Positions 1 to 8,559 of a stretch of DNA of 64,000 nucleotides are shown here, one piece after another. Each line of letters begins with the position of its first letter. The stretch's first letter is position 1. Origin of the DNA: DP-19 sp036496285 (lineage in GTDB: Bacteria; Desulfobacterota; Binatia; UTPRO1); the NCBI GenBank assembly GCA_036496285.1, contig DASXLI010000109.1, positions 1-64,000 on the forward strand, given 5' to 3'. The notes beneath the pieces are model-generated. The model ran no database searches. It was not told the origin of the DNA and saw nothing but the letters and a program-made list of their open reading frames with translations. A program made the position numbers and the translations under genes.

Positions 1-1
1 G

Positions 2-1843
2 GACGGCGAGCTCGCCGACTACGACCTCGCGTATCTCGCCGCGATCGACACGCGTGGCGGGCGGTCGGACGACGCCGCCGCCGCGATCGACCGCCTGGTC
101 GACGGCTATCCGCAGAGCGTCTGGGTGCCGCGCGTCCTCGCGCAGCGCGCCAGCCTCGCCGCCGCTGCGGGCGATCCGCGCGCCGACGACCTGGTGGCGC
201 GCGCCCTGACCGCCGCGGGCGGCGACACGACGAGGCGCGGCGCGGCGCTGCTCGTGCGCGCCGACCTGCGGGCCACGACGGCGCCGTCCGAGGCGCTCGA
301 CCTCTACCGCGAGATCCGCCATCTCCACGGACCGAGCGCGGCGGCCGCGCGCGCGGGCAGCGACGCGCTGCTGCGCGCGCATCCCGAGCTGCTCACCGAC
401 CCGCGCGTCGCCCTCGAGGAGGGCACGCAGCTCCTGGCGGAGGGCCGCCTCGAGGAGGCCGCGGCGCGCCTCGAGGCTGCCGCCGCCGCTGCCGATCGCG
501 AGGACCGGGCGCGCGCGCTGCGCTCGCTCGCCAAGGTCCGCCTGCGGCAGAATCGTCTGGAGGACGCGATCGACGAGTATCGCCGCGCCGCCGACGCCGA
601 GCCGCCACCCGCCGTCGTGTCGCGCTCCGAGCTCGCCACCCTGCTCTGGAACCGCGACCGGGACGGCGAGGCGGCCGCGCTCTTCGAGCGCATCCTGCGC
701 GACGCGCCCCATCACCCCAAGGCGGACGACGCGCGCTACGCGCTCGCGCGCATCGCGGAGCACGCCGGCCGGGCCCGCGACGCCACGCGCCTGTACCGCG
801 AGGTCGTCGCGACGTCGTCGAGCGCCGCGCTGGTGCGGGACGCGCGCTGGCGGATCGCATGGAGCGCGTACGACGACGGGCGCAACGACGACGCGGTGAG
901 CGGCTTCGCCGACGTCGCCGAGCGGAGCCCGCTCGACCGTGCCGCCGGTCTCTACTGGGAGGGCCGCGTGCGTGCCCGGCGGGACGGCGCCGACGCGGCC
1001 GGCGAGCTCTTCCGGCGCGTCCTCGCCGAGCAACCCGACAGCTACTACGCCGGGCTCTGCGAGGCACGGCTCCTCGAGACCGCTCCGCCGCCGGAGTCGC
1101 CGGAGCCGCTCGCCGGTGCGCCGCCGGCTTCGCTCGCCGCGCACGCCTTCCATTGGAGCCGCAGCCAGGCGCTGCACGCGATGGCGCTCGACGACGCCGC
1201 CGCGCGCGAGCTGGCGGCGCTCGCCGAGGAGCCGCTCGCTGCCGATGCCGAGCGCTGGATGATCGAGGCGTACCGCCAGGTGGACGCGAACGACCGCGCC
1301 CTCCGCCTCGCAACCCGGCTGGCCGCCGGCGAGCAGCTCGACGGCCCGACCCTCGCCGCCTACCTCTACCCACGCGCCTATTGGCCGCTGGTGAGCGACG
1401 CCGCCGGCGCGGAGCGGCTCGATCCCTACCTCGTGCTCGCCGTCATGCGGCAGGAGAGCCTCTTCGATCCCGACGCGGCCTCGCCGGCGGCGGCGTACGG
1501 CTTGCTGCAGCTCATCCTGCCGACGGCCGCGCAGGTCGCGGGCACGGCGGTCACCAGCACCGAGCTCACGAGCCCGGCGCTCAACATCCGGCTCGGCACG
1601 CGTTACCTGCGCCACCTGCTCGACCGCACGGGCGGCGACGTCGCCAAGGCGCTCGCCGCCTACAACGGCGGTGAGGACGCGGTCGCCAAGTGGGAGGCAC
1701 GGGCGCCCGGGAGCGCGGACGACGAGTTCGTCGAGCGCATCAGCTTCCGCGAGACGCGCACGTACGTGAAGGCCGTCCTCGGCAACTACCGCCGCTACCG
1801 GCGCCTCTACGGCGCACCCGGGGAGCAGCGGGCCGTGCCGTGA
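2..1843 (+). CDS. Soluble lytic murein transglycosylase (Slt70-like), 5' end outside window
   Basis: The reading frame is open from base 2, so the true start lies upstream; a GTG at 125 is only an internal option. The first two thirds are Ala/Arg/Glu-rich helical repeats of TPR type. The last about 170 residues are an SLT (GH23) domain. Its catalytic Glu is in MRQES (codon 1454-1456), followed by AYGLLQ and the AYNGG motif near 1660. Family knowledge: such enzymes cleave MurNAc-GlcNAc bonds in the periplasm to give anhydro-muropeptides. No signal peptide can be judged because the N-terminus is missing. It overlaps the next gene by 4 nt (GTGA), so the two are probably co-transcribed. It faces a minus-strand operon for peptidoglycan recycling, which fits a shared cell-wall role. 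Confidence 0.9.
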   Translation, partial: DGELADYDLAYLAAIDTRGGRSDDAAAAIDRLVDGYPQSVWVPRVLAQRASLAAAAGDPRADDLVARALTAAGGDTTRRGAALLVRADLRATTAPSEALDLYREIRHLHGPSAAAARAGSDALLRAHPELLTDPRVALEEGTQLLAEGRLEEAAARLEAAAAAADREDRARALRSLAKVRLRQNRLEDAIDEYRRAADAEPPPAVVSRSELATLLWNRDRDGEAAALFERILRDAPHHPKADDARYALARIAEHAGRARDATRLYREVVATSSSAALVRDARWRIAWSAYDDGRNDDAVSGFADVAERSPLDRAAGLYWEGRVRARRDGADAAGELFRRVLAEQPDSYYAGLCEARLLETAPPPESPEPLAGAPPASLAAHAFHWSRSQALHAMALDDAAARELAALAEEPLAADAERWMIEAYRQVDANDRALRLATRLAAGEQLDGPTLAAYLYPRAYWPLVSDAAGAERLDPYLVLAVMRQESLFDPDAASPAAAYGLLQLILPTAAQVAGTAVTSTELTSPALNIRLGTRYLRHLLDRTGGDVAKALAAYNGGEDAVAKWEARAPGSADDEFVERISFRETRTYVKAVLGNYRRYRRLYGAPGEQRAVP

Positions 1844-2715
1844 CGGGAGAGCGCAGGCACGCATCGCGACGCGGCGCCGCGCTCGCGCCGTTCGTCACCC
1901 GCTTCGCTCCGAGCCCGAACGGCTTCCTCCATCTCGGCCATGCCTACTCGGCGCTGCGCGCCTGGGACGCGGCGCAGGCCGCGGGCGGCCGCTTCCTGCT
2001 GCGCATCGAGGACATCGATCCGGGGCGCTCGCGCGCCGAGCTCGAGCGCGCGATCTACGAGGACCTCGCATGGCTCGGCATCGCGTGGGAGCGCCCGGTA
2101 CGCCGGCAGTCGGAGCACCTCGCCGACTACGCCGCGGTGCTCGACCGCCTCGACGCCATGGAGCTCCTGTATCCATGCTTCTGCAGTCGCCAGGAGATCG
2201 AGGCGGCGCTCACGGCGCCGCACGGGCCCGAGGGCGTGCTCTATCCCGGCACATGCCGCGCGCTCGATGCCGGCGAGCGGGCGCGGCGGATCGATGCCGG
2301 CCATCGCTTCGCGCGCCGCCTCGATCTCGGGCGCGCGCTCGCCCTCGCCGGGTCGCTTGCGTACGTCGAGTCCGGCGCGACCGTGGCGGTCGACGCCGGC
2401 GTGATGCGGCGCACGATCGGCGACGTCGTGCTGGCGCGGAAGGACGTCCCGGCGAGCTACCACGTCGCGGTCGTGCACGACGACGCCCTGCAAGGCGTGA
2501 CGATCGTCATACGCGGCGAGGACCTCGCCTTCGCGACGCCGCTCCATCGCCTGCTGCAGGCGCTCCTCGGTCTCCCCGCGCCGGAGTATCGCCATCATCG
2601 CCTGATCACCGACGCGGCCGGCCGCCGTCTCGCCAAGCGCGACGCGGCCGCGACGCTGCGGGCGCTGCGCGCGGTGGGCGTGACCCCGGCCGAGGTACGC
2701 GCGCGCCTCGCGTGA
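1840..2715 (+). CDS. gluQ: Glutamyl-Q tRNA(Asp) synthetase
   Basis: A 291-residue truncated glutamyl-tRNA synthetase without an anticodon-binding domain, the usual size for GluQ-RS. It attaches glutamate to the queuosine base of tRNA(Asp), independently of the tRNA 3' end. The HIGH-type motif is HLGH (residues 31-34) and the KMSKS equivalent is LAKRD (264-268). The family zinc site CxC...YxxxC is present as CFC (113-115) and YPGTC (135-139). The GTG at 1840 is chosen because it overlaps the preceding stop as GTGA and gives the expected length; an upstream in-frame start would run into the transglycosylase coding sequence. Confidence 0.93.
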   Translation: MTGERRHASRRGAALAPFVTRFAPSPNGFLHLGHAYSALRAWDAAQAAGGRFLLRIEDIDPGRSRAELERAIYEDLAWLGIAWERPVRRQSEHLADYAAVLDRLDAMELLYPCFCSRQEIEAALTAPHGPEGVLYPGTCRALDAGERARRIDAGHRFARRLDLGRALALAGSLAYVESGATVAVDAGVMRRTIGDVVLARKDVPASYHVAVVHDDALQGVTIVIRGEDLAFATPLHRLLQALLGLPAPEYRHHRLITDAAGRRLAKRDAAATLRALRAVGVTPAEVRARLA

Positions 2716-2721
2716 GGGGCG

Positions 2722-3570
2722 CTAGTCCGATCCGCCGGTCACGCGGTTGGCCTGCTCCCAGACGAGGTCGAGCGCGCCGGAGTCACCGAGGAGATCGACC
2801 GGACTCCGCTTATCGATGTGACCGATCAGCCCGCGGTACACCCCGTAGCCGACCAGCTCGCGCAGCCGCGGCCCGAAGCGGCGCGCGACGTCGCGTGGGA
2901 TGCCGAGCTGCTGGTTCTCCTGCTGGCGGATCCAGCCGGCGCAGTAGTTCATCGCGATGCCGAGGCGCACGCCGGCGCTGCGGTTGGCGCCGCCGCCGTG
3001 CCACAGGCTGCCGTGCCAGACGAGCACGCTGCCCCGCCGCATCTCCGCCGCAATCGACGCGTGCTCCGAGCCGTAGATCGGGCTGTGGTCGCGGAGATGC
3101 GAGCCGGGAATCAGACGCGTCGCGCCGTTTGCTTCCGTGAAGTCGGTGAGCGCCCACATCGTGTTGCACACGGTCGGTACGTGCGGCTTCGGCAGCGGCA
3201 GCAGCTGGTCGTCGGCGTGGATCGGCTGCGCCGTCTCGCCGGGATGGATCGCGATCGAGGAGAGCGAGGAGATCAGGCAGCCCGAGTCGAGCACGCCCTC
3301 GACCACGGGCAGCACGGCGGGATGCACCGGGATCGCCTCGAAGAGCGCGCCGTACAGCAGGAGATTGTAGATGCGCTTGGTCTGCCGGCCCTCGAAGTCG
3401 TTGCTGGCGAACGCGACGCCGAGGTCGCGCTCGAGTCGCTGGACCTCGGCGACGGCGGCCTCGGCCTCGTCGGCCGAGAGCACGTCCTCGACGATCGTGA
3501 AACCGTCGCGCTCGATGCGCTCGAGATGGTCGCGTGCCTGCGCTGCGCTCACGCAGCGACTACATGGCAC
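2722..3570 (-). CDS. Phytanoyl-CoA dioxygenase (PhyH) family oxygenase
   Basis: A 282-residue protein of the Fe(II)/2-oxoglutarate-dependent PhyH family. The probable iron ligands are the HxD in PIHADD and a later His in WHGGG; an Arg in NRSAGVR is placed to bind 2-oxoglutarate. No signal peptide, so cytosolic. It starts 9 nt after the mpl stop and is the last gene of the ldcA-serine hydrolase-mpl operon. The substrate cannot be read from sequence: PhyH members hydroxylate lipids, amino acids or secondary metabolites, and the link to peptidoglycan recycling is positional only. Confidence 0.85.
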   Translation of the reverse strand: MPCSRCVSAAQARDHLERIERDGFTIVEDVLSADEAEAAVAEVQRLERDLGVAFASNDFEGRQTKRIYNLLLYGALFEAIPVHPAVLPVVEGVLDSGCLISSLSSIAIHPGETAQPIHADDQLLPLPKPHVPTVCNTMWALTDFTEANGATRLIPGSHLRDHSPIYGSEHASIAAEMRRGSVLVWHGSLWHGGGANRSAGVRLGIAMNYCAGWIRQQENQQLGIPRDVARRFGPRLRELVGYGVYRGLIGHIDKRSPVDLLGDSGALDLVWEQANRVTGGSD

Positions 3571-3579
3571 ATCCGCCGA

Positions 3580-5031
3580 TCAGAGGCGATCGAGCCCGAG
3601 CGCCGCGAGCAGCATGGCGGGCAGGCCGCCGAAGCCGCCGTTCGACATCAGCACGACGACGTCCCCGGGCTGCGCCTCGCGCGCGACGAGCGCGGCGATG
3701 TCGTCCACCTGCTCACAGGTCTCGGCCGCGCGGCCGCGCGCCCGCAGCGCCGCGACCATCTCCTCGGTGGAAAGGCGCTCCGCCTCGGCGAGCTGCTCGC
3801 GCCGGTGCACGGCGGCGAACGTGACGCGGTCGGCGCCGGCGAACGCCTCGGCGAAGGCGTCCTGGAAGATGCGCCGGCGCGTCGTGTTGGAGCGTGGCTC
3901 GAAGAGCGCCCACAGGCGGCGCTGCGGATAGCGCGCCCGCAGCGCCGCGATGGTTCCCGTCACCGCGGTGGGATGATGCGCGAAGTCGTCGACGACGACG
4001 ATGCCGCGGCCCTCGGCAATTACGTCCTGGCGGCGCTGCACGCCGCGGAACGTCGCGACGGCCGCGAGCGCGCCCTCCTCCGGAACGCCGATCGCGCTCG
4101 CCAGCGCGACGACGCCGAGCGCGTTCACCACGTTCATCGCGCCGGGACCCGCGACCGAGGCGGCGAGGCGCCGGCCGTCCGGCCTGACGATGGTGAAGCG
4201 CGTGGCACCGTCGTCGCGCACCTCGACGGCGCGCCAGCGCGCGTCGGCATGCAGGCCGAAGGTGACGGCGTCGCGGCCGCTCGCGGCGACGACCGCCAGT
4301 GCCTCGGGGAAGTCGGCGCTCACGACCACCGGCGAGCCGGGCGCGGTACGGCGCAGCAGCTCGGTGAACGCCTGCTTCACGTGCGCGAGGTCGCGGTAGA
4401 TGTCGGCGTGGTCGAACTCGACGGCGGTGAGCAGCAGGGCGTCCGGCGCGTAGTGCAGGAACTTCGGTCCCTTGTCGAAGAACGCGGTGTCGTACTCGTC
4501 GCCTTCGGTGACGAACCACGGGCCGCTGCCGACGTGGAAGCTCTCCGGGAAGTTCTTGGCGGCGCCGCCGATCATGAAGCCGGGGTCGCCGCCGGTCTCG
4601 TGCAGCACCCAGGCAAGGAGCGCGCTCGAGGTCGTCTTGCCGTGCGTGCCGGTCACCACGGCACGGCGGCGCGCGCCCATGAAGAAGCGCATCAGCGCTT
4701 CCGGCATGGAACAGTACGGGATGCCGCGCTCGAGCACCGCCTCGACTTCGGGGTTGCCGCGCGACATCGCGTTGCCGATCACGACCAGGTCCGGACGCGG
4801 CTCGAGGTTCTCCGTGCGGAACCCCTCGACGACCGCGATGCCGAGACGAGCCAGCACCGTGCTCATCGGCGGATACATCGCGGCGTCGGAGCCCGTGACC
4901 CGGTAGCTCGCCTCCTGGAAGAGCCCGGCGAGCGACGCCATGCCCACCCCGCCGATCGCGGTGAGGTGGACGTGGCGCGGCCGCGCCGGAATCTCAGGCC
5001 GAGGCGGTGGCGGCGCGAACGGCGAGGTCAT
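3580..5031 (-). CDS. mpl: UDP-N-acetylmuramate:L-alanyl-gamma-D-glutamyl-meso-diaminopimelate ligase
   Basis: A 483-residue Mur ligase. The N-terminal Rossmann part has the IGGVGM loop and TGSD, followed by YPPMSTVL, which is typical of Mpl rather than MurC. The ATP P-loop is GTHGKTT, and the middle domain has FVTEGDEYDTAFFD. Mpl reattaches tripeptide salvaged from old wall to UDP-MurNAc in the cytosol. The gene directly follows ldcA and a penicillin-binding-type hydrolase; LdcA makes the tripeptide that Mpl uses, so the operon is a coherent recycling module. The start lies 38 nt inside the 3' end of the upstream serine hydrolase gene, suggesting translational coupling. Confidence 0.93.
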   Translation of the reverse strand: MTSPFAPPPPRPEIPARPRHVHLTAIGGVGMASLAGLFQEASYRVTGSDAAMYPPMSTVLARLGIAVVEGFRTENLEPRPDLVVIGNAMSRGNPEVEAVLERGIPYCSMPEALMRFFMGARRRAVVTGTHGKTTSSALLAWVLHETGGDPGFMIGGAAKNFPESFHVGSGPWFVTEGDEYDTAFFDKGPKFLHYAPDALLLTAVEFDHADIYRDLAHVKQAFTELLRRTAPGSPVVVSADFPEALAVVAASGRDAVTFGLHADARWRAVEVRDDGATRFTIVRPDGRRLAASVAGPGAMNVVNALGVVALASAIGVPEEGALAAVATFRGVQRRQDVIAEGRGIVVVDDFAHHPTAVTGTIAALRARYPQRRLWALFEPRSNTTRRRIFQDAFAEAFAGADRVTFAAVHRREQLAEAERLSTEEMVAALRARGRAAETCEQVDDIAALVAREAQPGDVVVLMSNGGFGGLPAMLLAALGLDRL

Positions 5032-6127
5032 GGATCAGCGGACGGAACTCGCGGATCTTGTCGTTGTCGCGGGTGGGATGCACCCGGTTCGAGAGCACGA
5101 TGACGTGCAGGGCGCGATCGAGATCGATCCAGAGGGACGTGCCGGTGTAGCCCACGTGGCCGACGGCGTGGCGCGACAGCTCGACGCCCGCGAGCGAGTC
5201 GCGCGTCGACGGCGTGTCCCAGCCGAGCGCCCAGGTCGAGGAGCCGACGGTGTCGTCGCGCTTCCAGAACTCGCGCACCACCGGCGCCGGCAGGAAGAGG
5301 CTCTGGCCCTCGTAGGACTCGCGCAGCACCGTCGCGATGCGGTCGATGTCGCGCGCCGACGAGAAGAGGCCCGCGTGGCCGGCGACGCCGCCCATGGCAT
5401 AGGCGTTGTCGTCGTGCACCTCGCCGCACAGCACGCGGCGTCGCCACGGGCAATGCTCGGTCGGCGCGATCATCTCGGCGATGGGCTCGAGCTTGCGGGT
5501 ACGGAGCAGCGAGAGATCGACGAACGACGTCGAGCGCAGGCCGAGCGGCTTGTAGATGCGTTCGTGGCAGAAGCGGTCGAGCGGCGTGCCGCTGACCTCC
5601 TCGAGGACGGCGCCGAGCAGCATGAAGCCGAGATCGCTGTAGATCGTCCGCGCGCCCGCAGCCGCCTCCGGACGCTCGCGCTGGATCGCCTCGTAGACGT
5701 AGTCCTTGGCGCCGCGGCTGGCGAGGAAGTTGATGCGACCCTCGCGCTCGATGCGCAGGATCTCCTTCCAGTACGGGCGCCAGGCCGGCAGGCCGGAGGT
5801 GTTGGCGAGCAGGTGGCGGAAGGTGACGTGCGTCTTCCCGTACACGCCGAAGTTGTGGAAGAAGCGCGTCACCCGGTCGTCGAGCTGTACCTTGCGCTCC
5901 TTCACCATCAGCATCATGGCGATCGAGGTGGCGAGCGGCTTCGTGAGCGACGCAAGATCGAAGATCGTGTCCTCGCGCATCGGCGAGGGCTGCTCGTTCG
6001 TCCGGTTGCCGACCGCGCGGTGGAACACGATCTGGCCGCCGACGTTCACGAGCACGACCACGCCCGGGAACACGTCGCGCGCGACGGCCGCCTGCATCTC
6101 ACGCTCGACGTCGGCGAAGGTTACGAT
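4994..6127 (-). CDS. Beta-lactamase/penicillin-binding-type serine hydrolase
   Basis: A serine hydrolase of the class C beta-lactamase/AmpH-EstB fold. The SxxK nucleophile motif is SLTK in DLASLTKPLA; the Tyr motif is likely YSD in IYSDLGFMLLG; the C-terminal triad equivalent is HVGYTG (HxG type). There is no obvious signal peptide, so a cytosolic role on muropeptides or esters is likely. Start choice: the family N-terminus (FADVEREMQ, then FPG) is complete only if translation begins at the ATC at 6127-6125. That ATC follows GGAGGTG by 5 nt and overlaps the ldcA stop by 7 nt. The first ATG in this stretch is at 6097 and has a poor ribosome site. With the ATC start the product is 377 residues. 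Confidence 0.85.
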   Translation of the reverse strand: MVTFADVEREMQAAVARDVFPGVVVLVNVGGQIVFHRAVGNRTNEQPSPMREDTIFDLASLTKPLATSIAMMLMVKERKVQLDDRVTRFFHNFGVYGKTHVTFRHLLANTSGLPAWRPYWKEILRIEREGRINFLASRGAKDYVYEAIQRERPEAAAGARTIYSDLGFMLLGAVLEEVSGTPLDRFCHERIYKPLGLRSTSFVDLSLLRTRKLEPIAEMIAPTEHCPWRRRVLCGEVHDDNAYAMGGVAGHAGLFSSARDIDRIATVLRESYEGQSLFLPAPVVREFWKRDDTVGSSTWALGWDTPSTRDSLAGVELSRHAVGHVGYTGTSLWIDLDRALHVIVLSNRVHPTRDNDKIREFRPLIHDLAVRAATASA

Positions 6128-7020
6128 GGCAGCACCTCCACCCTCAGGTGGTCGGCGTCGACCCGCACGGGGATGCCGAGCGCGAGCGGCAGGTTCTCCG
6201 ACAGGTGGCCCGCCGGGAATCCCGCGACGACCGGATAGGGCGCGCCCGTGAAGAAGTCGCGGAAGACGGCCGCGGCGACGTCGTCGGCGCTGGCGCCATC
6301 GCAATCCGCGAACGACCCGAGCACGACCGCGGCAACCCGGTCGAGCTTGCCGGCGAGCTGGAGCTGCGTGAGCATGCGGTCGATGCGGTAGGGCCGCTCG
6401 GCCACGTCCTCGAGCAGCAGCACGCCACCGTCGGTCTCGACCGCGAAGGGCGTGCCGAGAAGCGCGATCAGCGACGAGAGGCAGCCGCCGACGAGCCGGC
6501 CGCTCGCGCTGCCGGGCGCGAGCGCCTCGTGCACCGGCTCGCTCCACGGGGTCCGCGGATCGGCGAGCAGCGCCCGGAAGCGCGCCGCCGTGCGCTCGCT
6601 CGCGCCCTTCGCGAAGTCGCTCGCCACCATCGGCCCGTGCAGCGCCGGCAGGCCGCAGCGCTCGACCAGGAAGCCGAGGAGCGGCGAGATGTCGCTGTAG
6701 CCGCACACCAGCTTCGGGTGCGCCGTAAAGAGCGCCGGATCGAGCATCGGCAGGAGGTGCGCCGTGCCGTAGCCGCCGCGCGCGCAGACCACCGCCTGGA
6801 TCCCGGGCGCGGTGACCATGCGCTCGAGATCGCGAGCGCGCTCCTCGCGGGTGCCGGCGCAGTAACGGCGGCGCGCCAGCACGTGCTCGCCGAGCACGAC
6901 CTCGTAGCCCCAGCTCCGCAGGAGATCGACGCCGCGCTCGAGCGCGTCGGGCTTCACCACACCGGCCGGCGCGACGATGCCCAGGGTCGCGCCGTCGCCT
7001 GCAGCCGGTGGAATGATCAT
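6121..7020 (-). CDS. ldcA: Muramoyltetrapeptide (LD-) carboxypeptidase
   Basis: A 299-residue S66-family peptidase of usual length without signal peptide, so cytosolic. The nucleophile Ser is in GYSDIS; the other triad residues are Glu in LLLEDVAE and His in FPAGHLSE. It removes the terminal D-Ala from recycled tetrapeptide to give the tripeptide used by Mpl, which is encoded two genes downstream. It is the first gene of the minus-strand recycling operon, 25 nt after the stop of the divergent DAHP synthase, which is also on the minus strand. Confidence 0.93.
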   Translation of the reverse strand: MIIPPAAGDGATLGIVAPAGVVKPDALERGVDLLRSWGYEVVLGEHVLARRRYCAGTREERARDLERMVTAPGIQAVVCARGGYGTAHLLPMLDPALFTAHPKLVCGYSDISPLLGFLVERCGLPALHGPMVASDFAKGASERTAARFRALLADPRTPWSEPVHEALAPGSASGRLVGGCLSSLIALLGTPFAVETDGGVLLLEDVAERPYRIDRMLTQLQLAGKLDRVAAVVLGSFADCDGASADDVAAAVFRDFFTGAPYPVVAGFPAGHLSENLPLALGIPVRVDADHLRVEVLPS

Positions 7021-7045
7021 CCGAGCCTCGGCGCGCTCGCGGGGC

Positions 7046-8182
7046 TCAGCCCTGCGGAAAGAAACGCCGCCGGTCCTCCTGCATCCGCGCCTCGTAGGTG
7101 CGCTCGAGCGCGAGCGTCGAGACGTATTCGCGGTCGGTCGTCTTGCGCACGCGCCAGATCTCCTGCGCGGCGCGCACGAGCCCGCTCAGCTGCTCGGGGA
7201 AGAGCCCCTGGAAGCCGTCGGACTTGGCGATCAGCGGATTCGGATGCGCCTCGACCAACACGACCGACGCGCCGGCGACGATGCCGGCGAGGGTCAGCGG
7301 GAAGACGAGATCGCGCACGCCCGTCCCGTGCGAGGCGTCGACGGCAACCGGCAGACCGGAGAGCTGATAGTGGAAGGCGGCGACGCTGCCGAGATCGAGC
7401 GTGTTGCGGGTGTAGCGATTGCAGCTCGTGATGCCGCGCTCGCAGAGAATGACGTTCTCCTTGCCGAGCGACATGACCCGCTCGACCCAGAGGAGATACG
7501 CCTCGGTGTCGAGCGAGTTGCCGCGCTTGTGGATGATCGGCAGCGGCGTGTCGCGCAGGCGGTTCAGGAGCGCCTGGTTCTTGCTGTTCGGCTCACCGAC
7601 CTGCAGACAGGCGACGCCCGCGTCCTCGTAGACCGGCACATCGGCGGCGTCGAGGATCTCGACGACGGTCGGCATCTCGAACGCGCGTCCCGCCTTGACG
7701 ATCAGCTCGAGGCCGCGGCGCAGCGAGTCCTGATCGGAGGAGCCGAGCCCCTCCCAGCCGCTGTACGGGCTCGAGCGATACTTCACCACGCCGCCGCGGA
7801 GGCAGTGCGCCCCGGCCTCCTTCACCATGCGCGCCGCCTCCATGACCTGCGGCTCGCTCTCGACGGAGCACGGCCCGGCGATCACGACCAGCTGCTCGGC
7901 GCCGGTCACGACCGGGCCGATGGCGACGGTCTGATGCACCGGGTTCAGCGGATCGCCCTTCTGCGCCGCACGCTTGTAGGCCCGGGAGATCGGGATCATG
8001 CGCTCGACCCCGGGCATCTGGGCGATCTCCTCGGTCGGGAGGCGGAAGATGTCGCCGTACACGCCGATCAGCGTCACCTGCTCGCCGATCATCTTCCCGG
8101 TCTTGTAGCCGAGGGCGTGGAGTCTCGCGTCGACCGCCTGGACTTCGGCGTCGGTCGCGATGGACGACATCTTGACGATCAT
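7046..8182 (-). CDS. Divergent type I-beta DAHP synthase-like aldolase
   Basis: A 378-residue protein with an N-terminal ACT/ferredoxin-like regulatory domain (about residues 1-70) and a KDO8P/DAHP-synthase TIM barrel. GPCSVES (metal Cys), KRG, ERGIT, DASHGTG and EAHPNP match the family. Two signatures do not. The erythrose-4-phosphate/PEP loop, normally KPRTS, reads KYRSS (7783-7769). The phosphate-binding GARN reads GEPN (near 7593-7604). The overall architecture still says condensation of PEP with an aldose phosphate, normally the first step of the shikimate pathway, but the specificity or activity may differ. It should not be taken as the only DAHP synthase of the cell without looking for a standard copy. 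Confidence 0.8.
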   Translation of the reverse strand: MIVKMSSIATDAEVQAVDARLHALGYKTGKMIGEQVTLIGVYGDIFRLPTEEIAQMPGVERMIPISRAYKRAAQKGDPLNPVHQTVAIGPVVTGAEQLVVIAGPCSVESEPQVMEAARMVKEAGAHCLRGGVVKYRSSPYSGWEGLGSSDQDSLRRGLELIVKAGRAFEMPTVVEILDAADVPVYEDAGVACLQVGEPNSKNQALLNRLRDTPLPIIHKRGNSLDTEAYLLWVERVMSLGKENVILCERGITSCNRYTRNTLDLGSVAAFHYQLSGLPVAVDASHGTGVRDLVFPLTLAGIVAGASVVLVEAHPNPLIAKSDGFQGLFPEQLSGLVRAAQEIWRVRKTTDREYVSTLALERTYEARMQEDRRRFFPQG

Positions 8183-8283
8183 AGCGAAGGGCGAAGGGCC
8201 TCGCGGAAGGCCTGCCGAATCGACGGGATATCGCGTATGGGGCCGGCTTGCAAAGCCGCGGGGCCGCGTCTACCTGTACCTCC

Positions 8284-8559
8284 GTGAAACTGCGCGAGCC
8301 CGAGATGCGGCGCATCGCCTCCTCGATCGTCACCCGCCTCGAGAAGGCCGGGGTGATGCGTCTCACCGGCCACCGGGAGGCGCTCGAGCAGCGCATCGTC
8401 ACCGCCTTCAAGGCGAACATCCGGGCCGAGGAGGACATCGAGGTCGCCGCACAGCGCTTCGCGGAGTCGCACAGCCGCGAGCTCGTCGGCATGGACCGCT
8501 ACAAGATCCTGCAGATGGTGAAGGAGCGCATCGCCAAGGAGCGGGGGTTCACCCTGTGA
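8284..8559 (+). CDS. DUF507 family protein, copy A
   Basis: A 91-residue protein of the DUF507 family, all-helical by composition, with the family C-terminal block YKILQMVKERIAKERGF. The GTG at 8284 is chosen because family members begin near xKLRExxxxRIA; an ATG at 8248 would add 12 residues without family support. A TTGCAA box (8248-8253) and weak TACCTG (8271-8276), spaced 17, would place transcription start almost at the GTG. Function is not known. It overlaps copy B by 4 nt (GTGA). Confidence 0.8.
   Translation: MKLREPEMRRIASSIVTRLEKAGVMRLTGHREALEQRIVTAFKANIRAEEDIEVAAQRFAESHSRELVGMDRYKILQMVKERIAKERGFTL

Noticed and set aside
2818..5103. Long plus-strand frame over PhyH and mpl
   Set aside because: Antisense shadow; the translated product is Arg/Ala/Gly-biased with no motif.
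6128..6706. N-terminal extension of the serine hydrolase frame into ldcA
   Set aside because: The added residues are the out-of-frame reading of ldcA.
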